Notes: generated from the sequence alone by a model not told the origin. 64,000 bases of DNA from Selenomonas sp. AB3002 (GCF_000702545.1 NZ_JNIO01000008.1:1798001-1862000), one strand, 5' to 3'; positions 1 to 9,698 are shown, counted from the first letter of the stretch. Numbers and translations are program-made.

Positions 1-60
1 ATTGAGCATAAACTTAAAGCAAGCGGAAGAAATACGCCTTTGTCCACTTCCAAACAGGAC

Positions 61-109
61 AAAATTAAAGGGAGTTGCAAACACTTGGCTGCAGCGTCTG
101 CGACTCCCT
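61..109 (-). terminator. Rho-independent terminator after the FIST-GGDEF gene
   Basis: A 10-base stem (69-78 with 100-109, one G-U pair on the minus strand) is followed on the minus strand by a T-rich stretch (positions 68 down to 61). It lies just past the stop of the minus-strand gene ending at 115. The first 60 bases of the window show nothing else I can support. Confidence 0.65.
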
Positions 110-114
110 GAAAT

Positions 115-1980
115 TCATGCATCTTTGTTCTTTCTTGCTGTCTCCTTCCGGCCTGCTTTCTTGGGCTTGTCTTCCGCCCCGGCCTCCTTTTTGGCAGCCT
201 TCTTCTTTGGCACCCACTTCAGCCCCGTTTCGTCCAAGGCCGTCGTGCAGTCCTTGCCCTTCTTGCGCTTGGCCATATGGAGGGCCTTGTCTGCCCGCTT
301 GAAGACATCTGTCTCATCATCCTCCTGGCCGGACACCGTCAGCCCCAGGCTGACAGTGAGTTTTTCACCCCCGGCGACAATCTCCAGGCTGCTTATCTCC
401 TGCCTGATTTCCTCAGCCAGGGCATAGGCCTTTTCCACCGTGGTGCCAATGAGGATGGCGAAGAACTCATCGCCGCCCCAGCGGCCTGGACTGTCTACCT
501 TCCTCATCTTGGAGCGGAGAATGGCAGCCACCTGCTGCAGGATCTGATCTCCCACGTCATGCCCATATTTATCGTTGAGGGCCTTGAAATCATCCATATC
601 CAGCATGATGACAGCCAGCTGCTGGCCAGAGGACTGGACATAGGACAGGCCTTTCTTGATGGCCTTTTCCATCTCATTCCTGTTCATGAGATTGGTGAAC
701 CAGTCGGTAGTGGCAAGATTCTTCAGCCGCGCCGTGGTCTTCTCTGTCTCATAGGACATGGCATTGACGAAATACACCAAATGACGCATGATGCTGGTTT
801 GGCTGGTGAGCTGGCGTTCCTCTCCCAGCTCCTCATACTCCCGGGGCTCTCCAGCCTCACCTTCACGTAGGCATACAACAGCCAGATTCATATTGGCCAG
901 CACCAGTTCCTTGCCCTTGCGCACGAATTCTCCATAGCCATAGAAGCCAAAGTCTGGTGCCACACCCCGGCAGGCTTCCAGCTCAAAGGCCACATCATGC
1001 TGCAGCAGCAGCCAGCGGGCCACACAGGAAATAATGAAGATGCCCTGGGGCTGGAAAGCCTGGATTTCCTTTCTCAGAACCCGGGCATACTTGATGATGC
1101 CCTCCGGATCGCCATAAGTCAGGCGCACCTGCTCCCCCAGGCGGAAATCCGCACCAAAAACCAAAGCACCATCGCTCCGGGCACTGCGGGGATGCCGGGC
1201 CATCATTTCCCCGTCACGCTGGGCACAGATGGGGAAAGTAAGGGCATCCCAGAAGAGATTATCGCTATTGTGGATATCCAGATATTTCTCATAGACCTCC
1301 ACGGCAGGCCGCCGGTCTATTTCCTGCACAATATAGGGCGTCTCCAGTTTCGTGATGGTCATGGCCCGTCCCAAAGGACGCCAGCCGAAACTGTAGAAAG
1401 TATCCACATGCAGGTTCTCGCCGGAGTATATCACCAGGGCCAGCCCCGAAGAAAAAGAGCCATCCGTCAGGAAAAACTTTCCCTTGGTACCCATCCGCCC
1501 CTCATCGGAAATCCCGCCGAAAAACTTGATTTCCGGGCTGCACTTGCTGGCCTCTGCCAGAAAATCAGTGATATCCAGGGTCACATCGGAAAGCAGCACC
1601 CACACGGCCTTGGGGTGCTCTATCTCATCCAGTCGGGCAAGCAGCTTCTGTCCCATTTCCTTGGGCGTCATTTTATCTGCGGGCATCCCCAGGATTTCCA
1701 CCTGGGCACTTTCAAAAGCAGAAAAGCCCACGAGAATCCCGTCACAGGCCACGCTGCCCTCCATCACCGCTTCCGCCGCCATGCAGGCCAGGATTTCCGC
1801 ATTGGGAAAATCCCTGTGAAGCCGCCGCATGATGACTTCCGTGCTCTCCTCATCACGCTCCGTGCCAAAGACGGAGATGAGCAGCTGGCTGACCTCCATC
1901 TCCCCCAGGGCCACCCGAACTTCCCACTGCATGGCCAGATAATCAGCTTCCTCATGTATAAGATATGGCATTTGTTTCAT
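115..1980 (-). CDS. FIST sensor domain protein with C-terminal GGDEF diguanylate cyclase
   Basis: A 621-residue soluble protein. The first ~370 residues look like the FIST_N and FIST_C sensory domains, thought in the family to bind small ligands such as amino acids. Residues ~420-590 form a GGDEF domain with an intact active-site GGDEF (near residue 503) preceded, five residues upstream, by RKVD, which fits the RxxD inhibitory site that binds c-di-GMP. The expected activity is making c-di-GMP from two GTP under FIST control in the cytoplasm. There is no transmembrane segment. The last ~35 residues are a Lys/Ala/Glu-rich basic tail of unknown role. The ATG start is preceded by an AGGGTGGG ribosome site. 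It has its own terminator downstream and diverges from the next gene, so it is probably a single-gene unit. Ligand and targets are unknown. Confidence 0.85.
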   Translation of the reverse strand: MKQMPYLIHEEADYLAMQWEVRVALGEMEVSQLLISVFGTERDEESTEVIMRRLHRDFPNAEILACMAAEAVMEGSVACDGILVGFSAFESAQVEILGMPADKMTPKEMGQKLLARLDEIEHPKAVWVLLSDVTLDITDFLAEASKCSPEIKFFGGISDEGRMGTKGKFFLTDGSFSSGLALVIYSGENLHVDTFYSFGWRPLGRAMTITKLETPYIVQEIDRRPAVEVYEKYLDIHNSDNLFWDALTFPICAQRDGEMMARHPRSARSDGALVFGADFRLGEQVRLTYGDPEGIIKYARVLRKEIQAFQPQGIFIISCVARWLLLQHDVAFELEACRGVAPDFGFYGYGEFVRKGKELVLANMNLAVVCLREGEAGEPREYEELGEERQLTSQTSIMRHLVYFVNAMSYETEKTTARLKNLATTDWFTNLMNRNEMEKAIKKGLSYVQSSGQQLAVIMLDMDDFKALNDKYGHDVGDQILQQVAAILRSKMRKVDSPGRWGGDEFFAILIGTTVEKAYALAEEIRQEISSLEIVAGGEKLTVSLGLTVSGQEDDETDVFKRADKALHMAKRKKGKDCTTALDETGLKWVPKKKAAKKEAGAEDKPKKAGRKETARKNKDA

Positions 1981-2151
1981 ATTTATCCCACCCTAACCAA
2001 TGCCAATAAATAACAAAAAATAGAGATTCTTATGTCTATTCTATCACAGGGAACCGTTCACGGGCAATAGAATCCCCCTTGAATACACATATACAAACAA
2101 GAGGAAAAGGCGTAGAATATAGTCATACTCACAAGAAAGGAAGATTTGCCC

Positions 2152-3426
2152 ATGAACTCAAACGCAAGACATCTGGCTGCAGGCCTTGCCTGCCTGTTTA
2201 TCCTGCCCTCCTTCACGGCCTGCGCCAAAGAGGCGGCTCCCTCCTATCATGAGAACAACCTGCCCGCCCAAAACCTCACGCTTTCACGCCCTGTCTTCCC
2301 AGAGAAAATGCCTGGCAAGGCAAACCAGAAAGCCATCAAAGCTGTCCACTTCCTCCTTGCCCCCGCCTATGCGGAACCTTTGACAGAAACTGCCGCCCAG
2401 GCTTCCAGCATCACCATCCTGGGGCAGGCGGAAGCCACCCAAGAGCAGATGGTTGCCTTTATCAAGAAGCGCAATCCCAGCCCCAAACTCACCTGCTCTG
2501 TGGAAGAGATAGTGAGCAATTATTATAAAGAAGCTGGCAGGGAGGGCATACGCCCGGATGTCGCCCTATGCCAGGCCTTGAAGGAAACAGGCTTCTTTGC
2601 CTACGGCGGGGATGTGCTGCCCAGCCAGAACAACTACTGCGGCCTGGGAGCCACAGGCAACAAGGTGAAAGGCGCTGCCTTCCCCACTGCCGCCATCGGC
2701 GTGCGGGCCCATATACAGCACCTCCTGGCCTACACCAGCACCAAGCGTCCCCAGGAGAAGATCGTCGACCCCCGCTATGAGCTTCTGATCCAGAGCCGCC
2801 CGGACCTCTACGGCAAGATCAAATACTGGACGGGACTCAACGGCAACTGGGCCGTCCCCGGCACTACCTACGGAGAGGATATCCTGAACCTCTGGCAGCA
2901 AGCCCAGGCCCCTGACGGAAGCGACACCTCCATGCGGGCAGCAGAACAGAAGCTCAAAGCCAGCAAAGACGCCAGTGCCTATGTCTACCGGGGCATAGTC
3001 TACAGCAAGCGCGGTGAGACTGACAAGGCCATGGCAGACTTCACTTCAGCCCTCAGGCACGCCCCCAAAAGCACCGCCGCCAGATACAACCTGGCCCTTA
3101 TGGAGACTCAGCAGGGCAGGGAAAAAGATGCTCTCAAAACCTATAATCAGCTCATCAAGGACACCCCAACCCTTCCTCAGGCCTGGTACAACCGGGGGCT
3201 CTTGCTCCTGAAGGCCAACAAGCACAAAGAAGCCGCCAAAGACTTCGAAAAGGTGCTGGAACTCATTCCCCAGCAGGCCGATGCCTGCAGCAACCTCGCC
3301 CTCTGCCGGGTGGCACAGGGGAAATATGAGGAGGCCTGGAAACTCCTGCACAGGGCCGCAGAAATCAACAACACCAATATGACCGTACTGGGTAACCAGT
3401 ATGTGTTTGAAGCCTGCTTAGAGTAG
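2152..3426 (+). CDS. Lipoprotein with glucosaminidase domain and TPR repeats
   Basis: A 424-residue secreted protein. The N-terminus is a lipoprotein signal ending in a lipobox FTAC, so it is probably anchored in a membrane. Residues ~110-250 resemble the Bax/FlgJ-type mannosyl-glycoprotein endo-beta-N-acetylglucosaminidase fold: the ALKETGFF segment carries the likely catalytic Glu and is followed by NNYCGLG. The role would be peptidoglycan glycan-strand cleavage. Residues ~265-420 hold three to four TPR units, likely a protein-binding platform. I chose the ATG at 2152 because AAAGGAAG sits 8 bases upstream; an in-frame TTG at 2146 is too close to that site. It is one of three plus-strand genes in the window and converges on the chemoreceptor gene. 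Confidence 0.8.
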   Translation: MNSNARHLAAGLACLFILPSFTACAKEAAPSYHENNLPAQNLTLSRPVFPEKMPGKANQKAIKAVHFLLAPAYAEPLTETAAQASSITILGQAEATQEQMVAFIKKRNPSPKLTCSVEEIVSNYYKEAGREGIRPDVALCQALKETGFFAYGGDVLPSQNNYCGLGATGNKVKGAAFPTAAIGVRAHIQHLLAYTSTKRPQEKIVDPRYELLIQSRPDLYGKIKYWTGLNGNWAVPGTTYGEDILNLWQQAQAPDGSDTSMRAAEQKLKASKDASAYVYRGIVYSKRGETDKAMADFTSALRHAPKSTAARYNLALMETQQGREKDALKTYNQLIKDTPTLPQAWYNRGLLLLKANKHKEAAKDFEKVLELIPQQADACSNLALCRVAQGKYEEAWKLLHRAAEINNTNMTVLGNQYVFEACLE

Positions 3427-3454
3427 GTTTCCCAAAAAGAAACCTGCAAAACAT

Positions 3455-3512
3455 GCAAGGGCTTCTGAAGCGTTCAACATGAACCTTCGGAAGCCCTTGC
3501 TTTATCTTTTTT
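3455..3512. terminator. Bidirectional terminator between converging genes
   Basis: The arms GCAAGGGCTTC and GAAGCCCTTGC (3455-3465 and 3490-3500) pair perfectly, with inner pairing GAAG/CTTC. A T-rich run follows on the plus strand (3501-3512); the minus-strand side is weaker. It separates the lipoprotein gene from the chemoreceptor gene. Confidence 0.75.
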
Positions 3513-3520
3513 ATCTAAGC

Positions 3521-5599
3521 TCAGAACTTGAACCTTGCCGACTCCTGCTGGAGGTCGTCTGCCATCCTGGCCAGATGCTGGCTGGAAGCAGCCAGTTCCT
3601 GCATGGAGGCGGACTGTTCCTCGGTGGCGGCAGAGATGGAGGCGATGTTTTCCGTGACCTGCCTGGTGGCGCCGGAAACCTGCTCAGAAGCTTTCAGCAC
3701 ATCCTGTCCGCGCTCGGCCACCCGCTGGGCATTGACCGTGGCATCTTTCACCAGACGGTCAACTTCTGAGATGTACTGGGCAATTTCCTTGAACTGCTGG
3801 CCGGCCTGATTCACTACCTTGGAACCGGTGGTGACTTCCTCGGAACCTGCCTGCATGGTGGACACAGCCACTCCCGTAACCTGCTGGACGGTGCTGATGG
3901 TCTGGGCAATTTCCGTGGCGGCGGTGCCGGACTGCTCGGCCAGCTTCCGCACCTCGTCTGCCACTACGGCAAAGCCACGGCCATGCTCACCGGCCCGGGC
4001 AGCCTCAATGGCGGCGTTCAGGGCCAACAGGTTGGTCTGCTCGGCAATGCTCTGGATGGTACCGATGATCTCGCCAATGCGCTCAGAGCTCTTGCCAAGG
4101 TCGGTGACGGCCTGGGCAGACTCTGCCACCGCCTGGCGGATCTTTTCCATCTGCTCCACGGCACCGCTGACAGCCAGGCCGCCTTCATCCGCAGCCTTGC
4201 CCGCCTTGCCGGACGCCTCGCTGATATTCTTGGATGCCTCGGCGATAGTTGCCACATCCTCGGACATATTCCGCACATGGTCTACCACCTGGCCCAGGGT
4301 TTCATTCTGGCGGGTAGCTGCCTCGGAGATGTCGCCCACCTGCTCGGCCACATGGGTAATGGTCTCTGCCACCTGGGTGACCCCCTGGGTCATGGTGGAG
4401 GCGGTGTTGGCTACCTCGTCGCTGCTGCCCTTGATCTGCTTCAACAAGCTTGTGAGCTCCGTAGTCATCTTGTGGAAGGACTCGGACAGGGAGCCGATTT
4501 CATCGTCTGTCTCCACCACCTGCTCAGAATCCCGCAAATCTCCCTCGGCAATCTTGCCAGCGGAACGTTCCAGAGCCTTCAAGGGCTTGGCAATCATGTT
4601 GGAAATGCTGAAGGTGGCCAGGAAAATCAGCACCAGGGCAATCACAAAGGCTGCCAGCAGCAAGAGCCGCATGTTATTGACACTGGCCATCAGCTGTGAC
4701 TTGTCTACCAGCGTCAGATACTTGTAACCCGTCTTCTCAGACTTATAGACATTCACATATTTGGCAGTATCATCTACATCAACCTGTACCAGTTCATCAT
4801 TCACATTATCAATGTTCAAAGACGACAGTTCTCCCAGTTCCGCCTCTGACAGCTTCTTGAAGTCTGCTTCCGGGTGCCTGGGGTCGGCGATGATCACATT
4901 GTCGCTGTCCAGCACCATGATGTAGCCGGTCTCCCCCAGCTTGATCTTGCCTATCATGTCAGTTACCACAGGCAGGTCGATGTTGAAGCCCAGGACGCCA
5001 AGCGGGGTGCCGCTCTCGGATTTCACCACGGCAAAGATGCCCACGGTGGGAGTTCCCTTGGAAGTCTTGAAAGGCTTGGTGATGCGCACGGCATTGACGT
5101 CTGCCATGCTTTCCTTATACCAGTCGCGGCTGGTTGAATCGTAGCCCTTCTTGCGCTTGACAGCAGGATACTGGAGGAAGCCTCCGTCCGGGGTGCCATA
5201 GCTGATGACGGAAACACTTGACTTGTTGGCCTTTCCGAAGCGTTCGAAAATGTTGTAAGCCGCCAGTTCAAAACCGCCCTTGGCCTGTGGGTCCATGGCA
5301 ATCATGCCTTCCCCATCAGTCACGCCATCCTTGTAGACGGTAATCTGCCCCCCGGCCTTCAGCACCGGGTCTTCAGCCATGTTCACCAACTCATCCCTCA
5401 AAGTCGTGAGGAGGATATTCATGGTATTGTCCACCTGGCTGGCCTGCAGATCCGTTTCCTCCTGGAAGGAGGCCAGTGTATTGCTGGTGATGACCCGGTC
5501 AAGCACAATTCCCAGCACAAGCATGACAATGATGAATACCCCTGAAATGAGCACCATGATTTTCTTGCGGACGCTTAACCTGCTTAGCAATTCTTCCAC
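3521..5599 (-). CDS. Methyl-accepting chemotaxis protein with dCache sensor
   Basis: An inner-membrane chemoreceptor of ~692 residues. Order: TM1 (~15-35), a periplasmic double-Cache domain, TM2 (~315-335), HAMP, and the cytoplasmic signalling hairpin with the invariant tip around [19 protein letters not shown]. The distal Cache module has Y153, R158, W160, Y161 and D208, which fit the spacing of the amino-acid-binding dCache motif, so an amino acid ligand is plausible (inference). It signals to CheA/CheW. The start is uncertain: I prefer GTG at 5599, which has AAAGGAG 10 bases upstream and gives the usual short cytoplasmic N-terminus. The frame stays open to an ATG at 5689 that lacks a good ribosome site. 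No other chemotaxis gene is nearby. Confidence 0.85.
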   Translation of the reverse strand: MEELLSRLSVRKKIMVLISGVFIIVMLVLGIVLDRVITSNTLASFQEETDLQASQVDNTMNILLTTLRDELVNMAEDPVLKAGGQITVYKDGVTDGEGMIAMDPQAKGGFELAAYNIFERFGKANKSSVSVISYGTPDGGFLQYPAVKRKKGYDSTSRDWYKESMADVNAVRITKPFKTSKGTPTVGIFAVVKSESGTPLGVLGFNIDLPVVTDMIGKIKLGETGYIMVLDSDNVIIADPRHPEADFKKLSEAELGELSSLNIDNVNDELVQVDVDDTAKYVNVYKSEKTGYKYLTLVDKSQLMASVNNMRLLLLAAFVIALVLIFLATFSISNMIAKPLKALERSAGKIAEGDLRDSEQVVETDDEIGSLSESFHKMTTELTSLLKQIKGSSDEVANTASTMTQGVTQVAETITHVAEQVGDISEAATRQNETLGQVVDHVRNMSEDVATIAEASKNISEASGKAGKAADEGGLAVSGAVEQMEKIRQAVAESAQAVTDLGKSSERIGEIIGTIQSIAEQTNLLALNAAIEAARAGEHGRGFAVVADEVRKLAEQSGTAATEIAQTISTVQQVTGVAVSTMQAGSEEVTTGSKVVNQAGQQFKEIAQYISEVDRLVKDATVNAQRVAERGQDVLKASEQVSGATRQVTENIASISAATEEQSASMQELAASSQHLARMADDLQQESARFKF

Positions 5600-5778
5600 T
5601 TGCCTCACTCTCCTTTGCCCGGCTACGGCCATCCGTGCCAAATTAAACTTACTTCTCCTCTTTGAACATAACCATTTTTTTAGGAGCATAACTCTTGGTG
5701 CTTTAGTTCGCCACTACAGCTTATTTTCCTGCCCTGTATAAGCCTGTGCACTTAAATATTTTTAATGAAATTCTCATG

Positions 5779-5806
5779 AAAAATCCCCCGTCCATAAGGA
5801 CAGGGG
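5779..5806 (-). terminator. Terminator after the LacI-type regulator gene
   Basis: The arms at 5785-5793 and 5798-5806 pair over nine bases with one wobble and a 4-base loop. The minus strand then continues with ATTTTT (5784 down to 5779). It lies 14 bases past the end of the regulator gene. Confidence 0.7.
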
Positions 5807-5819
5807 ACGTATGCCATCT

Positions 5820-6845
5820 TTACTTTTTTGCCTCAGCCACAGACTCGCGCTGAATGAGCATATTGCCCAGCACTATCTTCTTGCTCCTGCCATAGCGGAT
5901 TTTTTCCACCACCAGCGCTGCGGCGCTCTCCCCCAGCTGGAACATGTTCTGATCCATGGTGGTGAGCTTGGGCGCCACATAACGGGAAAGGGATATGTTA
6001 TCAAAGCCCATGATGGAAATATCCTCTGGCACAGAAAGTTCCAAAGCCTTGCAGGCGTTCAGCGCCCCCACTGCCATCAAGTCATTGCAGCAGCAGACCG
6101 CCGTAGGCCTGACTTCAGGCAGCCTGGCCAGCAGGTAGTCAGCCGTATTGTCCACCGTGTCCACGCTGTTGCCTGCACCTATGTCCAGGATAAGGTTTTC
6201 ATCCAGACAGCCCTGTTCCTCCATGAAGTTTCTGTAGACCTTTTCCTTCACCTCGTAGGAATCGGAATGGCTGCCCCGCACCAGCAGGATCCGCTCATGC
6301 CCCAGTTTCCTGAGGCTGGTCAGGGCCGTCCTCATGCCTCCTGCCTCGTCATTGCTGACATAGGAAGCCCCCTCTATCTGATGATAGCCGTTGATGAAGA
6401 CAAGGGGAGTGCGCTCTGCCAAACGCTGGTAAAAGTCCTCCTGCATATTGCTGGTATTGGGACTAATGACGATAAGCCCCGCCACATTGCGGGCTACCAG
6501 AGCCCTGATGCAGGCCTGCTCCTGCTCCGGGTCATTCTGGGCGCAATTTAGAAGCAGTGAGTATTTATCCTTCCTCACCGTGGCCTCAATGCCGTCAATA
6601 ACTTCTGCAAAGAACATATTGTATAGACTGGGCACCACCACGCCGATGGTGGTGGAACGCCTCTGGTTCAGCTCCCTGGCCTGCACATTGGGCACATAGT
6701 GGAGCTTTTCAATGGCAGCAGATACCGCCACCTTGGTCTCCGGCTTCACGGGATAGTTGCCATTCACCACCCGGGACACGGTAGCCACAGACACCCCGGC
6801 TTCCTTCGCCACATCCACAATGGTGGCGTTTTTCTTTCCCATCAT
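5820..6845 (-). CDS. LacI-family transcriptional regulator, likely of the gal genes
   Basis: A 341-residue repressor. Residues ~7-30 are a LacI-type helix-turn-helix (TIVDVAKEAGVSVATVSRVV), followed by the hinge helix and a periplasmic-binding-protein-like sugar domain. I place the start at the ATG at 6845, 9 bases after GGAAGG; a GTG three codons upstream is less well placed. It lies directly downstream of galK-galE-galT on the same strand but is separated by a strong terminator, so it has its own promoter. A 12-base site at 6870-6881 in its leader matches, at 10 of 12 positions, the two identical sites flanking the galK promoter. I infer control of the gal operon and of itself; the effector is probably galactose or a derivative. 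Confidence 0.85.
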   Translation of the reverse strand: MMGKKNATIVDVAKEAGVSVATVSRVVNGNYPVKPETKVAVSAAIEKLHYVPNVQARELNQRRSTTIGVVVPSLYNMFFAEVIDGIEATVRKDKYSLLLNCAQNDPEQEQACIRALVARNVAGLIVISPNTSNMQEDFYQRLAERTPLVFINGYHQIEGASYVSNDEAGGMRTALTSLRKLGHERILLVRGSHSDSYEVKEKVYRNFMEEQGCLDENLILDIGAGNSVDTVDNTADYLLARLPEVRPTAVCCCNDLMAVGALNACKALELSVPEDISIMGFDNISLSRYVAPKLTTMDQNMFQLGESAAALVVEKIRYGRSKKIVLGNMLIQRESVAEAKK

Positions 6846-6869
6846 ATAGAACACCCTTCCTTAGAGAGT

Positions 6870-6881
6870 TTCAACGTTTTC
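6870..6881. promoter_or_regulatory. Candidate LacI-type operator in the regulator's own leader
   Basis: TTCAACGTTTTC, with the AACGTT core typical of LacI/CcpA-family operators. It matches at 10 of 12 positions the two identical sites upstream of galK and sits 24 bases before the regulator start codon, suggesting autoregulation. Confidence 0.5.
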
Positions 6882-6907
6882 TTTTCTACTAGCATAGCAG
6901 TAAATAA

Positions 6908-6947
6908 AAGAAAAGACAATACGGGGTGAGCCGTGTTGTCTTTTCTT
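6908..6947. terminator. Bidirectional terminator after galT
   Basis: The arms at 6908-6924 and 6931-6947 pair over 17 positions with one mismatch and a 6-base loop. The outer part is A/T-rich, giving a T run in both directions. It separates galT from the regulator gene. Confidence 0.8.
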
Positions 6948-6952
6948 CAAAA

Positions 6953-8452
6953 TCATTTTACTGCTGCCACAAAACGGTCAAAGGCTGCCATGCCTTCCTC
7001 TGTGCGTTTGTAAACACCGGCGTGGGTCAGCACCTTCTCAAAGACCTTGCCGATTTCCCGCTGGAGGATCTTTTCCGTTTCCTCAGCCTTCACGGCAGGA
7101 TACTTGCTGCGGAGCTTCCTGTACCAGTCAGCATGGCTCCTGACTTCCTCAATGCCAGAAATATCCTCCGTGCCTTTGGACAGTTCCTCGCCCACCCGCT
7201 TCATTTCACTCTTCAGGCGGGCAGGCAGCACCGCCAGTCCCATGACCTCGATAAGGCCGATATTTTCCTTCTTGATATGGTGCACCTCCGCATGGGGATG
7301 GAACAAGCCCAGAGGGTGCTCCTCCGTAGTACGGTTGTTCCTGAGCACCAGGTCAAGCTCGTAGAGACTGCCTCTGCGGCGGGCAATGGGGGTCACCGTA
7401 TTGTGGGGATTGCCCTCTGTCTCAGCCAAAATCTCTGCCTTCTCATCGCTGTAGCCCCTCCAGGCCAGCTGGATCTTGTCAGCCAGCTCTATAAGTTCCT
7501 CACGGTCTTCACCACGGAGGCGTATGGTGGACATAGGCCACTTCACCCGCCCAGCTTCAATATTTTCGAAGGCCTCAAACTTATAGTGCTTCTCGATGGG
7601 AGCCTTGGCCATGGCGAAGTCGTACCGCCCTCCCTGATAGTGGTCATGAGAGAGAATGGAGCCACCCACAATGGGCAGGTCAGCATTGGACCCCACGAAA
7701 TAATGGGGGAAGATGGTGACAAAATCCAGCAGGTTCTCAAAGCTGCGGCGGGAAATCTTCATGGGCACATGCTTGCGGTTCAGCACAATGCAATGCTCAT
7801 TATAGTAAGTGTAAGGGGAATACTGCAGGAACCAGCGGTGCCCGGAAAGCCTCAGAGGGATAAGGCGGTGCGTCTCACGGGCCGGGTGCCCGGCATGGCC
7901 TGCAAAGCCCTCATTCTCACGGCACAGCAGGCACTTGGGGTAACTGGTGGATTTCACCAGTTTGGCCTTGGCAATATCCCTGGGATCTTTCTCTGGTTTG
8001 GAAAGGTTGATGGTGATGTCCAAATCGCCATACTCAGTTGGGGTCTTCCACTGGAGATTCTTGGCAATCCTGTCGCTTCTGATGTAATTGGAGGCGCGGC
8101 TCATTTTGTAGAACCTGTCAGTAGCCGCCTTGGGGCTGCGGGCATAGTCGCTATGAAAGCGGCGGATAACCTCAGACGGACGGGGCATGACGCAGTCCAT
8201 GAGGCGGGTGTCGAAAAGGTCGCGCTCATTCACCGTGTCCTCAATCAGCCCCTGCTCCACAGCGTAGTCCAGCATATTTTCCAGGATAGGCATGGGAGAA
8301 GCCAGCTCCTCTGCCATTTCCTCCGGCTCAAACTCCGAGAGTCTAAGCACATCCACCAGACGGTTGACACTATAGTAGAAATCCTCTGCATTCATCAGTT
8401 CCTGCTGCACAGCAAAATTCAGCAGGCGGTTTATTTCGTAGTTAATGGACAT
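6953..8452 (-). CDS. galT: Galactose-1-phosphate uridylyltransferase, type 2
   Basis: A 499-residue enzyme of the Firmicute-type GalT family (longer than the ~350-residue enterobacterial type). It exchanges UMP between UDP-glucose and galactose-1-phosphate in the Leloir pathway. A HDHYQGG segment at about residue 270 corresponds to the nucleotidyl-transfer histidine motif (HxHxQ) of the family. The ATG start has GGAAGGAAG 7 bases upstream. It is the last gene of galK-galE-galT; a 132-base palindromic element lies between galE and galT, which may lower or process the galT part of the transcript. The gene ends 5 bases from a strong terminator. Confidence 0.95.
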   Translation of the reverse strand: MSINYEINRLLNFAVQQELMNAEDFYYSVNRLVDVLRLSEFEPEEMAEELASPMPILENMLDYAVEQGLIEDTVNERDLFDTRLMDCVMPRPSEVIRRFHSDYARSPKAATDRFYKMSRASNYIRSDRIAKNLQWKTPTEYGDLDITINLSKPEKDPRDIAKAKLVKSTSYPKCLLCRENEGFAGHAGHPARETHRLIPLRLSGHRWFLQYSPYTYYNEHCIVLNRKHVPMKISRRSFENLLDFVTIFPHYFVGSNADLPIVGGSILSHDHYQGGRYDFAMAKAPIEKHYKFEAFENIEAGRVKWPMSTIRLRGEDREELIELADKIQLAWRGYSDEKAEILAETEGNPHNTVTPIARRRGSLYELDLVLRNNRTTEEHPLGLFHPHAEVHHIKKENIGLIEVMGLAVLPARLKSEMKRVGEELSKGTEDISGIEEVRSHADWYRKLRSKYPAVKAEETEKILQREIGKVFEKVLTHAGVYKRTEEGMAAFDRFVAAVK

Positions 8453-8504
8453 CTATGGTCTTCCTTCCCAAATTGAGTATGCCTTATCCTGCCCCATTGA
8501 GTGA

Positions 8505-8636
8505 AGGGCACAGGCATAGCATAAGCGTAACGTTCGGAATTTTACCATGAATCTTAGCGAATCAAGCCCACAGGGCGCAGATGAGCTTAGATTCCTTGGT
8601 AAAATTCCGAGTGAAGCGTTGCTATGCCTGTGCCCT
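8505..8636. repeat. Palindromic intergenic element, family A, copy 1
   Basis: The ends AGGGCACAGGCATAGC (8505-8520) and GCTATGCCTGTGCCCT (8621-8636) are perfect 16-base inverted repeats. Inside, a second pair of arms includes 14 perfectly paired bases (TCGGAATTTTACCA with TGGTAAAATTCCGA). The whole could fold into one long hairpin. A diverged relative lies at 36105-36254 between kdsD and kdsC. There is no gene inside. It fills most of the galE-galT gap. Confidence 0.75.
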
Positions 8637-8654
8637 GAACGCCTTAGCAAGTTA

Positions 8655-9644
8655 TTACTTCTCGTACCCTTCCGGATGCTTCTGATGCCAGTTCCAGGCA
8701 GTGCCGATGACCTGCTTCACATCGGTGAACTTCGGCTGCCAGCCCAGGATCTTGCGAGCCTTCTCGCTGGAAGCAATGAGCTGGGCCGGGTCACCAGCAC
8801 GGCGGGCCCCCATTTCCACCTTGATATCAAGGCCCGTGGCTTCCTTGGCTGCCTCAATCATTTCCTTCACAGAGAACCCCTGGCCATTGCCCAGATTGAA
8901 GATATTGCTCTCGCCGCCCTTGCGCAGATAATCGAGCGCCAGCACATGGGCATCTGCCAGGTCGATGACGTGGATGTAGTCCCGCAGGCAAGTGCCATCC
9001 GGAGTGTCATAATCATCGCCGAACACAGTGATATGGTCGCGCTTGCCCAAAGGAACCTGGAGAATCAGGGGAATCAGATGGGTCTCCGGGTGATGGTCCT
9101 CGCCGATGGAACCATCCGGCAGAGCACCAGCCGCGTTGAAGTAACGCAGGGACACAAAGCGTATGCCGTCAGCCTTGCTGACCCACTTCATCATGCGCTC
9201 CATGGTGCGTTTGGTCTCACCGTAAGTATTGGTGGGGTTGGTCTCATCATCTTCCATGATGGGCACCCGCTTGGGTTCGCCGTACACAGCCGCCGTGGAG
9301 GAGAAAACAATCTTGTCCACCCCATGGCGCACCATAGCTTCCAACAGCACCTGCATACCGTAGACATTGTTGTTGAAATACTTCAGGGGCTTCTCCATGC
9401 TCTCCCCCACCAGGGAATTGGCAGCGAAGTGGATAACCGCCTCAATCTTGTTTTCCGTGAAAATCTTGTCCAGCACCGCAGCCTCGCGGATATCCCCCTC
9501 ATAGAATTTTGCGGCAGGATTCACTGCATCCAGGTGCCCAGTCTGGAGGTTGTCCACGATGACAACTTCCTCTCCCTTCTCCACCAACTGATGGACAGCA
9601 TGAGAACCGATATAGCCTGCACCACCGCAAACCAGAATAGCCAT
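8655..9644 (-). CDS. galE: UDP-glucose 4-epimerase
   Basis: A 329-residue NAD-dependent short-chain dehydrogenase-type epimerase interconverting UDP-galactose and UDP-glucose. It has the N-terminal Rossmann glycine motif GGAGYIGSH and the catalytic SS(T)..YxxxK arrangement (SSTAAVYGEP and NTYGETK). Its length is typical. The ATG at 9644 has GAAGGGAG 8 bases upstream; the frame stays open a few codons further. It lies between galK and galT in one operon, where it regenerates UDP-glucose for GalT, and it also supplies UDP-galactose for surface polysaccharides. Confidence 0.96.
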   Translation of the reverse strand: MAILVCGGAGYIGSHAVHQLVEKGEEVVIVDNLQTGHLDAVNPAAKFYEGDIREAAVLDKIFTENKIEAVIHFAANSLVGESMEKPLKYFNNNVYGMQVLLEAMVRHGVDKIVFSSTAAVYGEPKRVPIMEDDETNPTNTYGETKRTMERMMKWVSKADGIRFVSLRYFNAAGALPDGSIGEDHHPETHLIPLILQVPLGKRDHITVFGDDYDTPDGTCLRDYIHVIDLADAHVLALDYLRKGGESNIFNLGNGQGFSVKEMIEAAKEATGLDIKVEMGARRAGDPAQLIASSEKARKILGWQPKFTDVKQVIGTAWNWHQKHPEGYEK

Positions 9645-9698
9645 GTTAAAAACTCCCTTCAATATTAAATCTTAACGGCTATAATATTATAACACGAT

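Noticed and set aside
6926-8476. A 516-codon plus-strand open frame over galT
   Set aside because: It is antisense to galT, with no ribosome site and His/Gln/Leu-rich shadow composition. The same holds for the long plus-strand frames over atpD (19561-20922) and tamB.
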